Below the pieces are notes generated by a model. The model did not search any database, was not told the origin of the DNA, and saw nothing but the letters and a program-made list of their open reading frames with translations. A stretch of 9,940 bases of DNA from Hyphomicrobiales bacterium (GTDB lineage: Bacteria; Pseudomonadota; Alphaproteobacteria; Rhizobiales; Beijerinckiaceae). Shown piece by piece: positions 1-7,071 of this stretch. The DNA lies in NCBI GenBank assembly GCA_003567055.1, contig PXAW01000637.1, positions 1-9,940 on the forward strand, in the 5' to 3' direction. A program made the translations under genes and the position numbers. Every line of letters starts with the position of its first letter. Within the stretch, counting starts at the first letter, position 1.

Positions 1-941
1 ATCGCGCCGTGTTCCTCGTAGAAGCGCACCGCGCCCGCATGCATCGGCACGCCGGTATCGGTCGCCATCACTTCGATGCTGGTATCGGCCATCACGCGCA
101 CGATGGAGGTGAGGTCTTCCATGTTCGCGTGCATGCCCTCGACGAGGTTGTAGACGACGTCGTCATCGAGATCGCAGCGCGCGATGATGTGCGTGGCGTA
201 ACCCACCGCCTGCACGTCCTCGTCCTGGCCGGGATAGCTGCCGCCACGAATGGTCAGCTTGGTGTAGCCCGGGTTGAGTTCGCGCATGGCCTCGAACTTG
301 TCGTCGGGCATGCTGATCAGCTTGATGTCGCGCGAGGAAGCGAGATCCATCACCGACGAGGCCGGCACGGTGGTGCCGAGCGTGAAGACCTGGGCGTTGT
401 TGTCGCGCATCAGGGACACTGCATCCGTGTAGGAGACGTGGCTGACGCGGCCGAGATCATCATAGGTGAGGCCGGCCACTTCGAGCGCCTGTGCGGTCAC
501 GAACTCCGCCGTGTTGCCGCGCGGCTGGATCGCCACGGACTTGCCCGCGAAATCCTCGATCGAATCGATGCCGGCATCAGCCAGCGCCACGATCTGGAAA
601 TATTGCGGATAGAGCGTCGCGACGTTGCAGACGTTTTCCTGCGGCCCCTCGAACGGCTCGCGACCGGCAAGGCCGTCCACCGTGGAGATCGAATTGGCAA
701 AGCCGATATCAGCGCGTCCGGTCGCGATGGCGCGGACATTCGCGATGCCGGCGCCGGGCAGAACCTGCAGGTTGACGCCGTATTCGCTCATGATGTTGGC
801 GAATGCGCCGCCGAGCGGATACCAGGAGCCGCCCTGCGGACCGGTCATGATACGTGCCTGCTGGGCCTGAGCCACCGGTGCGGCGAGAATGGCGAGGCTG
901 ACGCCGGCGGCAAGCGCGGCGAGTTTCATCTTGCTGGACAT
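1..941 (-). CDS. TAXI family TRAP transporter solute-binding receptor (C-terminus cut by window edge)
   Basis: Periplasmic substrate receptor of a TRAP (tripartite ATP-independent periplasmic) transporter of the TAXI subfamily. It captures a small, probably carboxylate, ligand and delivers it to a membrane permease. The start at 941 is set by a strong AGGAGG at 949-954, seven bases upstream; the next Met, at residue 5, is less well placed. Residues 1-26 are a clear signal peptide (MSSKMK, then a hydrophobic core, ending AQA before QQ). The mature protein opens with TGPQGGSWYPLGGAFANI, the TAXI-style ligand-loop motif, and continues with a G-x-x-NVRAIATGRADIGFAN segment near 66-83 and DSIEDFAGKSVAIQPRG near 126-142. 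Residues 299-312 (PMHAGAVRFYEEHG) match the end of the family, so only a few residues should be missing at the left edge. It has two cysteines, C105 and C256. The permease subunit is not visible and could lie beyond position 1. The ligand cannot be read from sequence. Confidence 0.93.
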   Translation of the reverse strand, partial: MSSKMKLAALAAGVSLAILAAPVAQAQQARIMTGPQGGSWYPLGGAFANIMSEYGVNLQVLPGAGIANVRAIATGRADIGFANSISTVDGLAGREPFEGPQENVCNVATLYPQYFQIVALADAGIDSIEDFAGKSVAIQPRGNTAEFVTAQALEVAGLTYDDLGRVSHVSYTDAVSLMRDNNAQVFTLGTTVPASSVMDLASSRDIKLISMPDDKFEAMRELNPGYTKLTIRGGSYPGQDEDVQAVGYATHIIARCDLDDDVVYNLVEGMHANMEDLTSIVRVMADTSIEVMATDTGVPMHAGAVRFYEEHGA

Positions 942-947
942 TCGTGT

Positions 948-954
948 CCCTCCT
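948..954 (-). promoter_or_regulatory. Shine-Dalgarno site of the TAXI receptor gene
   Basis: Read on the minus strand this is AGGAGGG followed by ACACGA and then ATG at 941. It is a near-perfect ribosome binding site, stronger than that of any other gene in the window, consistent with high translation of a periplasmic receptor. It settles the start codon in favour of 941 over the Met at 929. Confidence 0.75.
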
Positions 955-979
955 GAACTGGTTTCCTCAAAGCGAAAGT

Positions 980-999
980 CGTCGGTTCAAATGCCGACG
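980..999 (-). promoter_or_regulatory. Small inverted repeat in the TAXI gene leader
   Basis: CGTCGG and CCGACG form a perfect 6-bp inverted repeat around an 8-base spacer, about 40 bases upstream of the TAXI start codon. It could be a hairpin in the mRNA leader or a short operator. There is no other support for a function and a stem of this size can arise by chance in GC-rich DNA. Confidence 0.25.
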
Positions 1000-1091
1000 T
1001 GTTTTCCAAAGCGATTCCTCCCATGTTCCGTAACGAGAGAGCAAGAATCGACTTCGTGTAACTTCGCCAAAGGTATAAGGGACACAGCGCG

Positions 1092-1122
1092 AAAATTGCG
1101 CAACCGATACAGGGTTGCGTAA
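1092..1122 (-). terminator. Likely rho-independent terminator of the sensor kinase gene
   Basis: CGCAACC (1099-1105) and GGTTGCG (1113-1119) form a perfect 7-bp stem with a 7-base loop. The stem extends by two more A-T pairs beyond one mismatch. Read on the minus strand, the stem is directly followed by AATTTTC, a short U-tract, at 1092-1095. It lies about 37 bases past the kinase stop codon (1159-1161). Position, orientation and U-tract all fit an intrinsic terminator separating the kinase from the TAXI gene. The alternative is a palindromic operator for the TAXI promoter, since it sits about 155 bases upstream of that start. Confidence 0.55.
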
Positions 1123-1158
1123 CTTCCTTTCCGTAAGGCGTGGTGGTCCGCTGACGGG

Positions 1159-2949
1159 TCAGACGGCGGGCAGGCGCAGCGTTATGCGCGTGCCGGCTCC
1201 GGCGACGCTGGCGATCTCGAGCGTGCCGCCGGCATGCTCGGCGAAAGCGCGGGCGGTCGCGAGGCCGAGCCCCGTCCCCTCGCCGACCGGTTTCGTGGTG
1301 AAGAACGGCTCGCCGGCACGCGCGAGCGTCGCGTCGTCCATACCCGCACCCGCATCGGTGACGGTGATCGCGATGATCCGTGCCGCCGCGCCGGGATTTT
1401 CCGCAGCCGCCTCGTCCGGCGCCTCACGCTGCGCCGCGATCCGGATCGGGCCGCCATCGGGCATGGCGTCGCGGGCATTGAGCACGAGATTGACCAGCGC
1501 GGTCTCGAATTCGGCCCGGTCCCCCGCCACCTGCGGCAGGTCGGATTCGGTCTCGCATGCCAGGCGATGAGCCGGGCCGATCGTGCGCTCAAGCAGGTCG
1601 CAGATTTCGGCCAGAGCCGCAGCGATGTCGAACTGCGCCGTCGGCATCTGGTCGCGCCGGGCAAAGGCGAGCATGCGTTCGATCAGACGCGCACCGCGCT
1701 CGGCCGAGGCGTCGATCATGCCGGCAATGCGGCGGACCTCGTCGGGGTCATCGGCGCGCTTCGCCACGCGGGACGCGCCGCCGCGCATGGCCTGGACGAT
1801 GTTCCTGAAATCATGCGCAACCCCGCCGACGATCCGCCCGAGCGCATCGACGCGCTGCATGTGCGCAAGTCGCCGTTCCGCTTCGGCGCGCCGCTCGGCC
1901 TCGAACCGGGCATCGGCGAGCGCCACCCGCTCGCGCCGGGCGGCCCGCTGGATCCGCGCCGTCAGAACCAGAAGCGCCATGGCCGCGATCCAGGCGATGG
2001 CGGCATGGGCCACGAGTTCGCGCAGCCAGGCCGCGTGCATGGTCTGCCGGCTCATGCCGTAGACCACATAGAGCGGATATCCCGAAACCCGCCGGTAAGC
2101 GTAGAGCCGGCGGTTGCCGTCATGTGCCGAGACGGCATCGATCAGACCCTGATCCGGGTTCTCCGCCAGAGCCGCAGCGACGATTTCATCCGAGGGCAGG
2201 CGCCATGATTCGCGCCTCTGGCCGGCTTCACTGGCCTCGTCGCCGGAGGGAATCCGGGCGAGCACGGCGCCGTCGCTGCGCACCAGAGCCGCCGCATCCT
2301 CGTCGCTCTCGCGCACCGCGCGGTAGAAATCCTCGAAATAATCAGGCGCGAACGAGGCCACGATCCATCCGCCCGCCTCGGCTGCGCGGCTGCGGGCGCG
2401 GCTGACGGGGAAGACCCTCTGTCCGCGTGGTCGCGCGACCACGGTCTCGCCGATATAGACCCGCTCGTCGCGATGGGCTTCGGGCCGGGTATAGTCGCGA
2501 TCGCTGGCATTGATGGGGGTGAAGGGGAATTCGGCGCTGCCGGCCACGATCTCGCGGTCGGGCGAGACCAGCACGATGCCGCCTGACGGTGGCGAGCGCC
2601 GGTTGAGGGTGGCGAGCAGGACATGCAGCCGGCGCGAATCGGCGATGCTCTCCCAGTCGCTCTGGTCCATGCCGTAATCAATGGCTTCGAGAATCGCTTC
2701 CTGGGTATCGAGGCTGCGCAGGACATGCTCGTGCATCATGTCGACCATGCGCTGAACCCGGGCCCGCGCCTCGCTCTCGACACCGTACCAGCTCCACGAG
2801 GCGGCGAGGCCGAGCACCAGCAGCGGCAGCAGCACCGAAGCCGCCCACAGGGCGGCGAAGGGTGCGCGCGAGCGCAGACCGGCCCGGGCCGCCTGCCGGA
2901 AAGTCGATTCTCGCCCGGCGCCGCCAGCGCCGTCGGGTTTGCCGTTCAT
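1159..2949 (-). CDS. Membrane sensor histidine kinase with periplasmic double-Cache (PDC) sensor
   Basis: Inner-membrane two-component sensor kinase that should autophosphorylate on histidine in response to a periplasmic ligand. Numbered from the ATG at 2949 (596 residues): an N-terminal TM at about 31-56, a periplasmic domain of about 250 residues with PDC/Cache hallmarks (DRDYTRPEAHRDERVYIGE near 150-168, then a PLYVVYG strand), a second TM at about 312-332, an Arg/Glu-rich coiled linker, and a HisKA box HDFRN with the phospho-acceptor His at 379. The catalytic domain shows an N box (LVNLVLNARDAM), G1 (DAGAGM), F box (EPFFTTK) and G2 (GEGTGLGLATA), so all ATP-binding elements are present. 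It ends right after the ATPase domain with no receiver domain, although many relatives carry one, and no response regulator is adjacent. The start is uncertain: the frame stays open to a GTG at 3018, adding 23 Arg/Pro-rich residues. Neither start has a good ribosome site; I prefer the ATG because the extension is less GC-biased at third positions. Confidence 0.9.
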   Translation of the reverse strand: MNGKPDGAGGAGRESTFRQAARAGLRSRAPFAALWAASVLLPLLVLGLAASWSWYGVESEARARVQRMVDMMHEHVLRSLDTQEAILEAIDYGMDQSDWESIADSRRLHVLLATLNRRSPPSGGIVLVSPDREIVAGSAEFPFTPINASDRDYTRPEAHRDERVYIGETVVARPRGQRVFPVSRARSRAAEAGGWIVASFAPDYFEDFYRAVRESDEDAAALVRSDGAVLARIPSGDEASEAGQRRESWRLPSDEIVAAALAENPDQGLIDAVSAHDGNRRLYAYRRVSGYPLYVVYGMSRQTMHAAWLRELVAHAAIAWIAAMALLVLTARIQRAARRERVALADARFEAERRAEAERRLAHMQRVDALGRIVGGVAHDFRNIVQAMRGGASRVAKRADDPDEVRRIAGMIDASAERGARLIERMLAFARRDQMPTAQFDIAAALAEICDLLERTIGPAHRLACETESDLPQVAGDRAEFETALVNLVLNARDAMPDGGPIRIAAQREAPDEAAAENPGAAARIIAITVTDAGAGMDDATLARAGEPFFTTKPVGEGTGLGLATARAFAEHAGGTLEIASVAGAGTRITLRLPAV

Positions 2950-3104
2950 GGCATCTGGATAGCGCCTCGCACCGGGCGGCGCAATCGCGCGCGGGGATTG
3001 CGAGCGGGGATCGCGCACGGAATTAAGGCCCCGTTAGCCGCGTTGCGCTAGAACAATCGGGCCGCGCGGGTTTCGCGCGGTGAGCGTGCCCTGCGTAACG
3101 GGAT
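2950..3104. promoter_or_regulatory. Divergent intergenic region between sensor kinase and secreted TPR protein
   Basis: This 155-base gap separates two genes transcribed away from each other, so it must hold both promoters unless the kinase starts at the GTG at 3018. I see no convincing -35/-10 pair on either strand. A TAGAAC at 3049-3054 could be a weak -10 for the rightward gene, but it has no matching -35. The most distinctive element is the perfect inverted repeat at 3062-3080, listed separately. Confidence 0.4.
3062..3080 (+). repeat. Perfect 7-bp inverted repeat in the leader of the TPR protein gene
   Basis: CCGCGCG, spacer GGTTT, CGCGCGG: a perfect 7-bp GC-only stem with a 5-base loop, ending 24 bases before the ATG at 3105. 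In RNA it would be a very stable hairpin just upstream of the ribosome-loading region. As DNA it could be an operator in the divergent promoter. No U-tract follows, so it is not a terminator. Confidence 0.4.
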
Positions 3105-6100
3105 ATGTCGATGCGTCTGTTTCCCGGGCTTCCCGCGCATTGTGCAATCGGGAGAGCCGGACCGATCCGGGCGGTCCGCGCCGCGATCTTCATGTTGATC
3201 GCGTGTTGCGGGCTCGCCCTCGGCGCCGCCATCTGGGCGTCGGGCTTCGCCATGGCCGCCGAGCCGGGCGAAGTGAGTGTGCGCGGCCAGCAGGATGAAG
3301 GCTTCGGACGCATCCTGCTGCAATTCGCCGAACCGGTCCGCGTCGAGGCCCGCTCCGCCAACGGTGTCATGGTGATCGCCTTCGAGGAGCCCGCCGCGAT
3401 CCGCAGCGAAAGGCTGGCGCAACAGATGCCGGCCTACATCTCCGTCGTGCGCCATGATCCGGACGGAACCGGCATGCGCATGGCGCTCACCCAGAATTTC
3501 AACGTCAACGTGATCCATGCCGGGGAACTCGTCTTCATCGACATCCTGCCCGAGCGCTGGAGCGGCATGCTGCCCGGCCTGCCGCCGGAAGTCGTGGCCG
3601 ATCTGGCCCGGCGGGCCCGCGCCGCCGAACAGCTGATCGCGGAGGAGCGCGAGCGCCGCGAGGAAACGCCGATCCGTCCGCTGCCCGTGCGCGTGGCGCA
3701 ATTGCCGACGCTGACCCGGCTCGTCTTCGAGCCGCCGGTCCCCACGGCGATCAGCCGCCGGGCCGAGGAAGACGTTTTCGAACTGCGCTTCGGTGACCCG
3801 TTCCGCCTCGAGGCCGAGCGTCCGCTGGCCGGCATTCCCGGCATCAGGGCGCACGAGGAGAACGATGCCGACGGCAATCTCACGGTCCGTCTGCTTCTGG
3901 AGCGCGGCTTCGATGCGCGCGGTTTCCACGAGGATGGCAGCTATGTCGTCGATATCGAGCCGCTGGACGGCTTCGAGGAGATCGTCGCGCCGGATCTGCC
4001 GGCGCTCATCCCGGGAACGGATACATCCGATGCCGGCGCCGACATGCCGGTCCTGATCGGTCCGGAGGAGAACGAGGCGGCTGATGCCATGCCGGTTACG
4101 GCGGATGCCGAAGAGCGCGCCCCGGCTACCCCCGTCGCGAGCATCGAACAGCTGATCCGTGAGCAGCTTCCCGCCCGCGAGAGCGCCGAGACCGAGGATG
4201 CGCGCGGGCGCTTCCTGCCCGGCCCGGACGACGCCATGCCGTCATCCCTGCGCCTCGATTTCGATTTCGGCGAGGCCGTCCCTGCCGCGGCCTTCGCCCA
4301 TGGCGGCATTCTGCGGGTAATCTTCGATACGCGCACACCGCTCGCCCTCGATCCGCAGCCTGAAGCGAGCGAAGCCGTGGCGCGGCTCGACGGAATCCTG
4401 CGCGAGGGCCGTTTCGTCACGGTGCGTTTCGCCCTCCCCGAGCCGAGGCTGGCTCACCTGACGCCGCATGAATCGGGCTGGACGCTCGGCATCGATGCCG
4501 ATCCCGACCGCGCCGCGATGCCGGTGACGGTACGTCCCGATATCGACGATTCCGGGCGTCACGTCGTTGCGATCGATCTGCCCGACGTTTCTGCGGTGCA
4601 CTGGATCGATGCGCCGGAGACCGGCATGCGCATCGCCGTCGCCACCGCTTCGGGAGAGCCGCGCAATCTGCCGCGCGACCAGCGTTTCGTGGAATTCAAG
4701 CTGCTCCAGACCGTGCAGGGCGCCGCCGTCGCCGCTCTCGCGGATGATCTGCGTGTGCGGGTGCGCGAGGACGACGTCGTGATATCGCGTCCGCGCGATC
4801 TCGTGATCAGCGGCACGTCGCCGGCTGCGGGCGAGACCGCGCAGGGGGAGATCCCGGACGAAGCGGTCTTTGAGGCCGAGCCCTGGCGCGATGCCCGGGG
4901 TGGCGCCGTGCGCCGGCGCCTGCATGAGCAGCTCGAGGCGGTGATCGAGGCCCGACCCTCGCAACGCGGCGATGCCCGCCTTGATGTCGCGCGCTTCATG
5001 CTGGCCAACGGGCTGGCCACGGAAGCCTCGGGCGTGCTCGACGTTGTCGCGCAGGACGAGCCGGACCGGCGCACGCAAAGGCGCTGGCTGCTGCTGAAAG
5101 CCGCAGCTGCCATGGCGATGGAGCGTCTCGACGAGGCCCGCGAGATCCTGTCGCATCCCGAACAGGACAGCGATCGCGAAATCCTGCTCTGGCGGGCCTG
5201 GCTGGATGCGCGCGAGGGCCGGTCGCAGCAGGCGATCGCAGGGTTCCGCCATGGCCGGCCGCTGCTCGAGGCCTATCCCGACGATCTCCAGGGCGCGATG
5301 CGCCTCAGCCTTGCCGAGGCCGCGCTCGCGGAGGGTGAAATCAACCTGGCACGCCGTGAGGCGACGGCTCTGGCGCAACTGGCCCCCGGCTCGGTCGCGC
5401 CGGATGCGCTGCATCTGCTCGAAGCGCGGATCGACATCGCCATCGGCCAGCCGGAACAGGCGCTCGCCAATCTGACCCGCCTCGCCGAGGAGGCTGCGCG
5501 CCCCTATGCCGCGCAGGCGGAATTGCTGCGGCTGGAGCACGGCGTGGCACGCGGTACGGTCGATGCCGCCGAGGCAATCGCGGCGCTTGAGCGTCTCATC
5601 GTCTCCTGGCGCGGCGACGAGGTGGAGGTGCGTACCCTCGGCCTGCTCGGGCAGCTCTATGCCGAGGAAGGGCGCTGGCGCGACGCTTTCGTCGCTGCAC
5701 GCAATGCCGGGACCTTCTTCCCCGATCACCCCGTCTCGCGCGAATTGCACGAGGAGACCGCGCGCATCTTCGACGAGATCTTCCTCGGCGGGCGCGACGA
5801 AGCGCTCGACCAGGTCGAGGCCGTGGCCCTGTTCTTCGATTTCCGCGAATTCCTGCCGATCGGACGGCGCGGTGACGAGATCGTGCGCCAGCTCTCCGAC
5901 CGGCTGGTCGAACTCGATCTCATCGACAAGGCCACGGAATTGCTGCGGCATCAGGTCGATAACCGCCTCAACGGCTCGGCGCGCGCCACCGTCGCGGCGC
6001 GTCTCGCCACGCTCTACCTGATGGAGGGCGAGCCGCTCGCTGCGCGCGAGGTTCTGGCCGAGACGCGTCTGCCGGAATTGCCGGAATCGATCCGCCAGGC

Positions 6101-6659
6101 GCGCATCCTGCTCGAAGCGCGGGCGCTGTCCGATCTCACGCGCACGGATCTCGCCCTCGAAATCCTCTCCGATACGGAGGGGCCGGAGGTGGACCGCCTG
6201 CGCGCCGACATCCTGTGGACGGCGCGGCGCTGGCGCGAGGCCGGCGAGGCGCACGAGGCGCTGGCCGGGCGGCGCTGGCAGGACGGGAACGAACTCAACC
6301 GGCGCGAGCGCACGGATGTCCTGCGCGCCGCCATCGCCTATACGCTCGCCGACGAGGCGATCGCCCTCGACCGGCTGCGGGCGAAATTCCTCGATCAGAT
6401 GATGGATTCGCAGGATGCCGGGGCCTTCGCCGTGGCCGCCGCCCCCGATTCCCTCGACACCGACGCCTTCAGGACGCTGGCGACGCGCGTCACATCGAGC
6501 GATACGCTGTTCGACTTCCTCGAAGAATACCGCAAACGCTTCCCCGAAACCGCCCTGCCGGCCCGTCCGCGCGACACACCGGGAGCCGCCGGCCGCCCGG
6601 TTGTCGACGATGAACGGGCGCGGCTGAACCCGGGCGGTTCCATCGCAGATCGCGGTTGA
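3105..6659 (+). CDS. Large secreted protein: tandem AMIN-like beta segments plus TPR-like helical C-terminal half
   Basis: I do not recognise the exact family. The 1184-residue product starts with a basic n-region and a hydrophobic stretch at about 26-51 ending FAMA before AEPGE, a signal peptide or N-terminal anchor, so it should act in the periplasm. At least three segments of similar design follow: about 66-150, 202-288 and 380-466. Each begins with an R(I/L)xxxF strand, then a P or charged turn, an (I/V)xF strand, a D/E-G turn and a closing hydrophobic strand. This resembles AMIN domains, which in secretion and cell-wall proteins bind the envelope. A fourth, weaker unit may span about 495-563. 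Residues 290-378 are an acidic, Pro/Ala-rich linker. From about 600 to 1145 the protein is almost wholly helical with TPR-like pairs (for example LDEAREIL, GRSQQAIAGF, GQPEQALANL, GEPLAAREVL). The C-terminus is disordered. The ATG at 3111 is an equally possible start, being better spaced from GGG at 3100-3102. A scaffold in envelope, motility or polar assembly is plausible inference only. Confidence 0.9.
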   Translation: MSMRLFPGLPAHCAIGRAGPIRAVRAAIFMLIACCGLALGAAIWASGFAMAAEPGEVSVRGQQDEGFGRILLQFAEPVRVEARSANGVMVIAFEEPAAIRSERLAQQMPAYISVVRHDPDGTGMRMALTQNFNVNVIHAGELVFIDILPERWSGMLPGLPPEVVADLARRARAAEQLIAEERERREETPIRPLPVRVAQLPTLTRLVFEPPVPTAISRRAEEDVFELRFGDPFRLEAERPLAGIPGIRAHEENDADGNLTVRLLLERGFDARGFHEDGSYVVDIEPLDGFEEIVAPDLPALIPGTDTSDAGADMPVLIGPEENEAADAMPVTADAEERAPATPVASIEQLIREQLPARESAETEDARGRFLPGPDDAMPSSLRLDFDFGEAVPAAAFAHGGILRVIFDTRTPLALDPQPEASEAVARLDGILREGRFVTVRFALPEPRLAHLTPHESGWTLGIDADPDRAAMPVTVRPDIDDSGRHVVAIDLPDVSAVHWIDAPETGMRIAVATASGEPRNLPRDQRFVEFKLLQTVQGAAVAALADDLRVRVREDDVVISRPRDLVISGTSPAAGETAQGEIPDEAVFEAEPWRDARGGAVRRRLHEQLEAVIEARPSQRGDARLDVARFMLANGLATEASGVLDVVAQDEPDRRTQRRWLLLKAAAAMAMERLDEAREILSHPEQDSDREILLWRAWLDAREGRSQQAIAGFRHGRPLLEAYPDDLQGAMRLSLAEAALAEGEINLARREATALAQLAPGSVAPDALHLLEARIDIAIGQPEQALANLTRLAEEAARPYAAQAELLRLEHGVARGTVDAAEAIAALERLIVSWRGDEVEVRTLGLLGQLYAEEGRWRDAFVAARNAGTFFPDHPVSRELHEETARIFDEIFLGGRDEALDQVEAVALFFDFREFLPIGRRGDEIVRQLSDRLVELDLIDKATELLRHQVDNRLNGSARATVAARLATLYLMEGEPLAAREVLAETRLPELPESIRQARILLEARALSDLTRTDLALEILSDTEGPEVDRLRADILWTARRWREAGEAHEALAGRRWQDGNELNRRERTDVLRAAIAYTLADEAIALDRLRAKFLDQMMDSQDAGAFAVAAAPDSLDTDAFRTLATRVTSSDTLFDFLEEYRKRFPETALPARPRDTPGAAGRPVVDDERARLNPGGSIADRG

Positions 6660-6668
6660 AGCAACCGC
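6652..6668 (+). terminator. Hairpin spanning the stop codon of the TPR protein gene (weak terminator candidate)
   Basis: GCGGTT and AACCGC form a perfect 6-bp stem around GAAGC, and the TGA stop codon (6657-6659) lies in the stem-loop. It is followed by AGCAGCGATCC and only later by TTTG, so there is no proper U-tract. It could slow decay or contribute to termination but does not meet the intrinsic terminator pattern. Confidence 0.25.
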
Positions 6669-6816
6669 AGCAGCGATCCAGTTTGTCATCATTCCAATTC
6701 TAAATTACTGATATCGCTCATATTTTTATTGACGCGGCATTCTGGAGCGGCAAAGCTGCGGCATAATCCGTCATCATCGCAACGCGGGCCTTGAACCCGC
6801 CGGTCGAGGTCACGAC
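6669..6816 (+). promoter_or_regulatory. AT-rich intergenic region upstream of the small gene
   Basis: Between the TPR gene and the GTG at 6817 lies the most AT-rich stretch of the window; 6680-6735 is about 30% G+C by my count, against strongly GC-rich surroundings. Promoter-like hexamers are present: TTGTCA (6683-6688), TTGACG (6729-6734) and CATAAT (6762-6767). None pairs with another at the normal 16-18 base spacing (TTGACG to CATAAT is 27 bases), so I cannot assign one promoter. CATAAT as a -10 would give a leader of roughly 43 bases to the small gene. The composition alone makes this the likeliest transcription start region for the small gene, possibly also for glnD. Confidence 0.4.
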
Positions 6817-7068
6817 GTGTCACTGAACCATCAGATCCAGGGCCGTGCCCGCGAAGATATGCCCGGGGACGACCAACCCGTCGCCGAGCGCACGGCCTTG
6901 CTGCGGGCGATCTCGCGTCGCGACGAGTGCCTTGCCCGCAGGCGCAACTATACCGGCCGCAGCCTCCATGTCCGGCGCAAGCTCGACGCCGCCCTGCGCG
7001 CGGCGGAATCCGATGTCGCGATCTTGCGCTATGCGCTCGGCGAAGGCCCTGGTGATGCAGGGATGTAG
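6817..7068 (+). CDS. Small uncharacterised basic helical protein (83 aa)
   Basis: I do not recognise this protein. It starts at GTG 6817 with GAGG at 6806-6809, a seven-base spacing, and ends at TAG 7066-7068. Codons in this frame mostly end in G or C, as in the clear genes around it, which supports real coding. The product has no signal peptide or membrane segment and should be cytoplasmic. Residues 1-23 are polar and probably disordered; about 24-75 form one or two amphipathic helices rich in Arg (ERTALLRAISRRDECLARRR and VRRKLDAALRAAESDVAILR). It has a single Cys at 38. The charge is mildly basic, roughly 15 Arg/Lys against 12 Asp/Glu. It could be a small nucleic-acid or protein-binding factor, but no motif proves that. 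It lies between the AT-rich intergenic region and glnD, 73 bases from the latter, so the two could be co-transcribed. Confidence 0.6.
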   Translation: MSLNHQIQGRAREDMPGDDQPVAERTALLRAISRRDECLARRRNYTGRSLHVRRKLDAALRAAESDVAILRYALGEGPGDAGM

Positions 7069-7071
7069 CGC

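Noticed and set aside
9..956. 315-codon plus-strand frame opposite the TAXI receptor
   Set aside because: The minus strand encodes a clear TAXI protein with signal peptide and strong ribosome site. The plus frame is a His/Arg-rich shadow.
3195..3209. Lipobox-like LIAC in the N-terminus of the large secreted protein, suggesting a lipoprotein
   Set aside because: The residues after the Cys remain strongly hydrophobic up to about residue 51, so the stretch reads as one signal-peptide core with cleavage near AMA/AEPG rather than a lipoprotein site.
4242..6692. 816-codon open frame on the minus strand opposite the TPR protein gene
   Set aside because: Its product is compositionally odd (His, Arg, Gly and Asp rich) with no recognisable domain. 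The plus-strand frame has a signal peptide and regular repeats. Long antisense frames are expected opposite GC-biased codons.
6729..6767. TTGACG and CATAAT as a sigma-70 promoter pair
   Set aside because: The spacer is 27 bases, far outside the usual 16-18, so the two hexamers cannot act as one standard promoter.
6685..6777. Direct repeat GTCATCAT at 6685-6692 and 6770-6777
   Set aside because: Only eight bases with no extension on either side; chance occurrence is likely.
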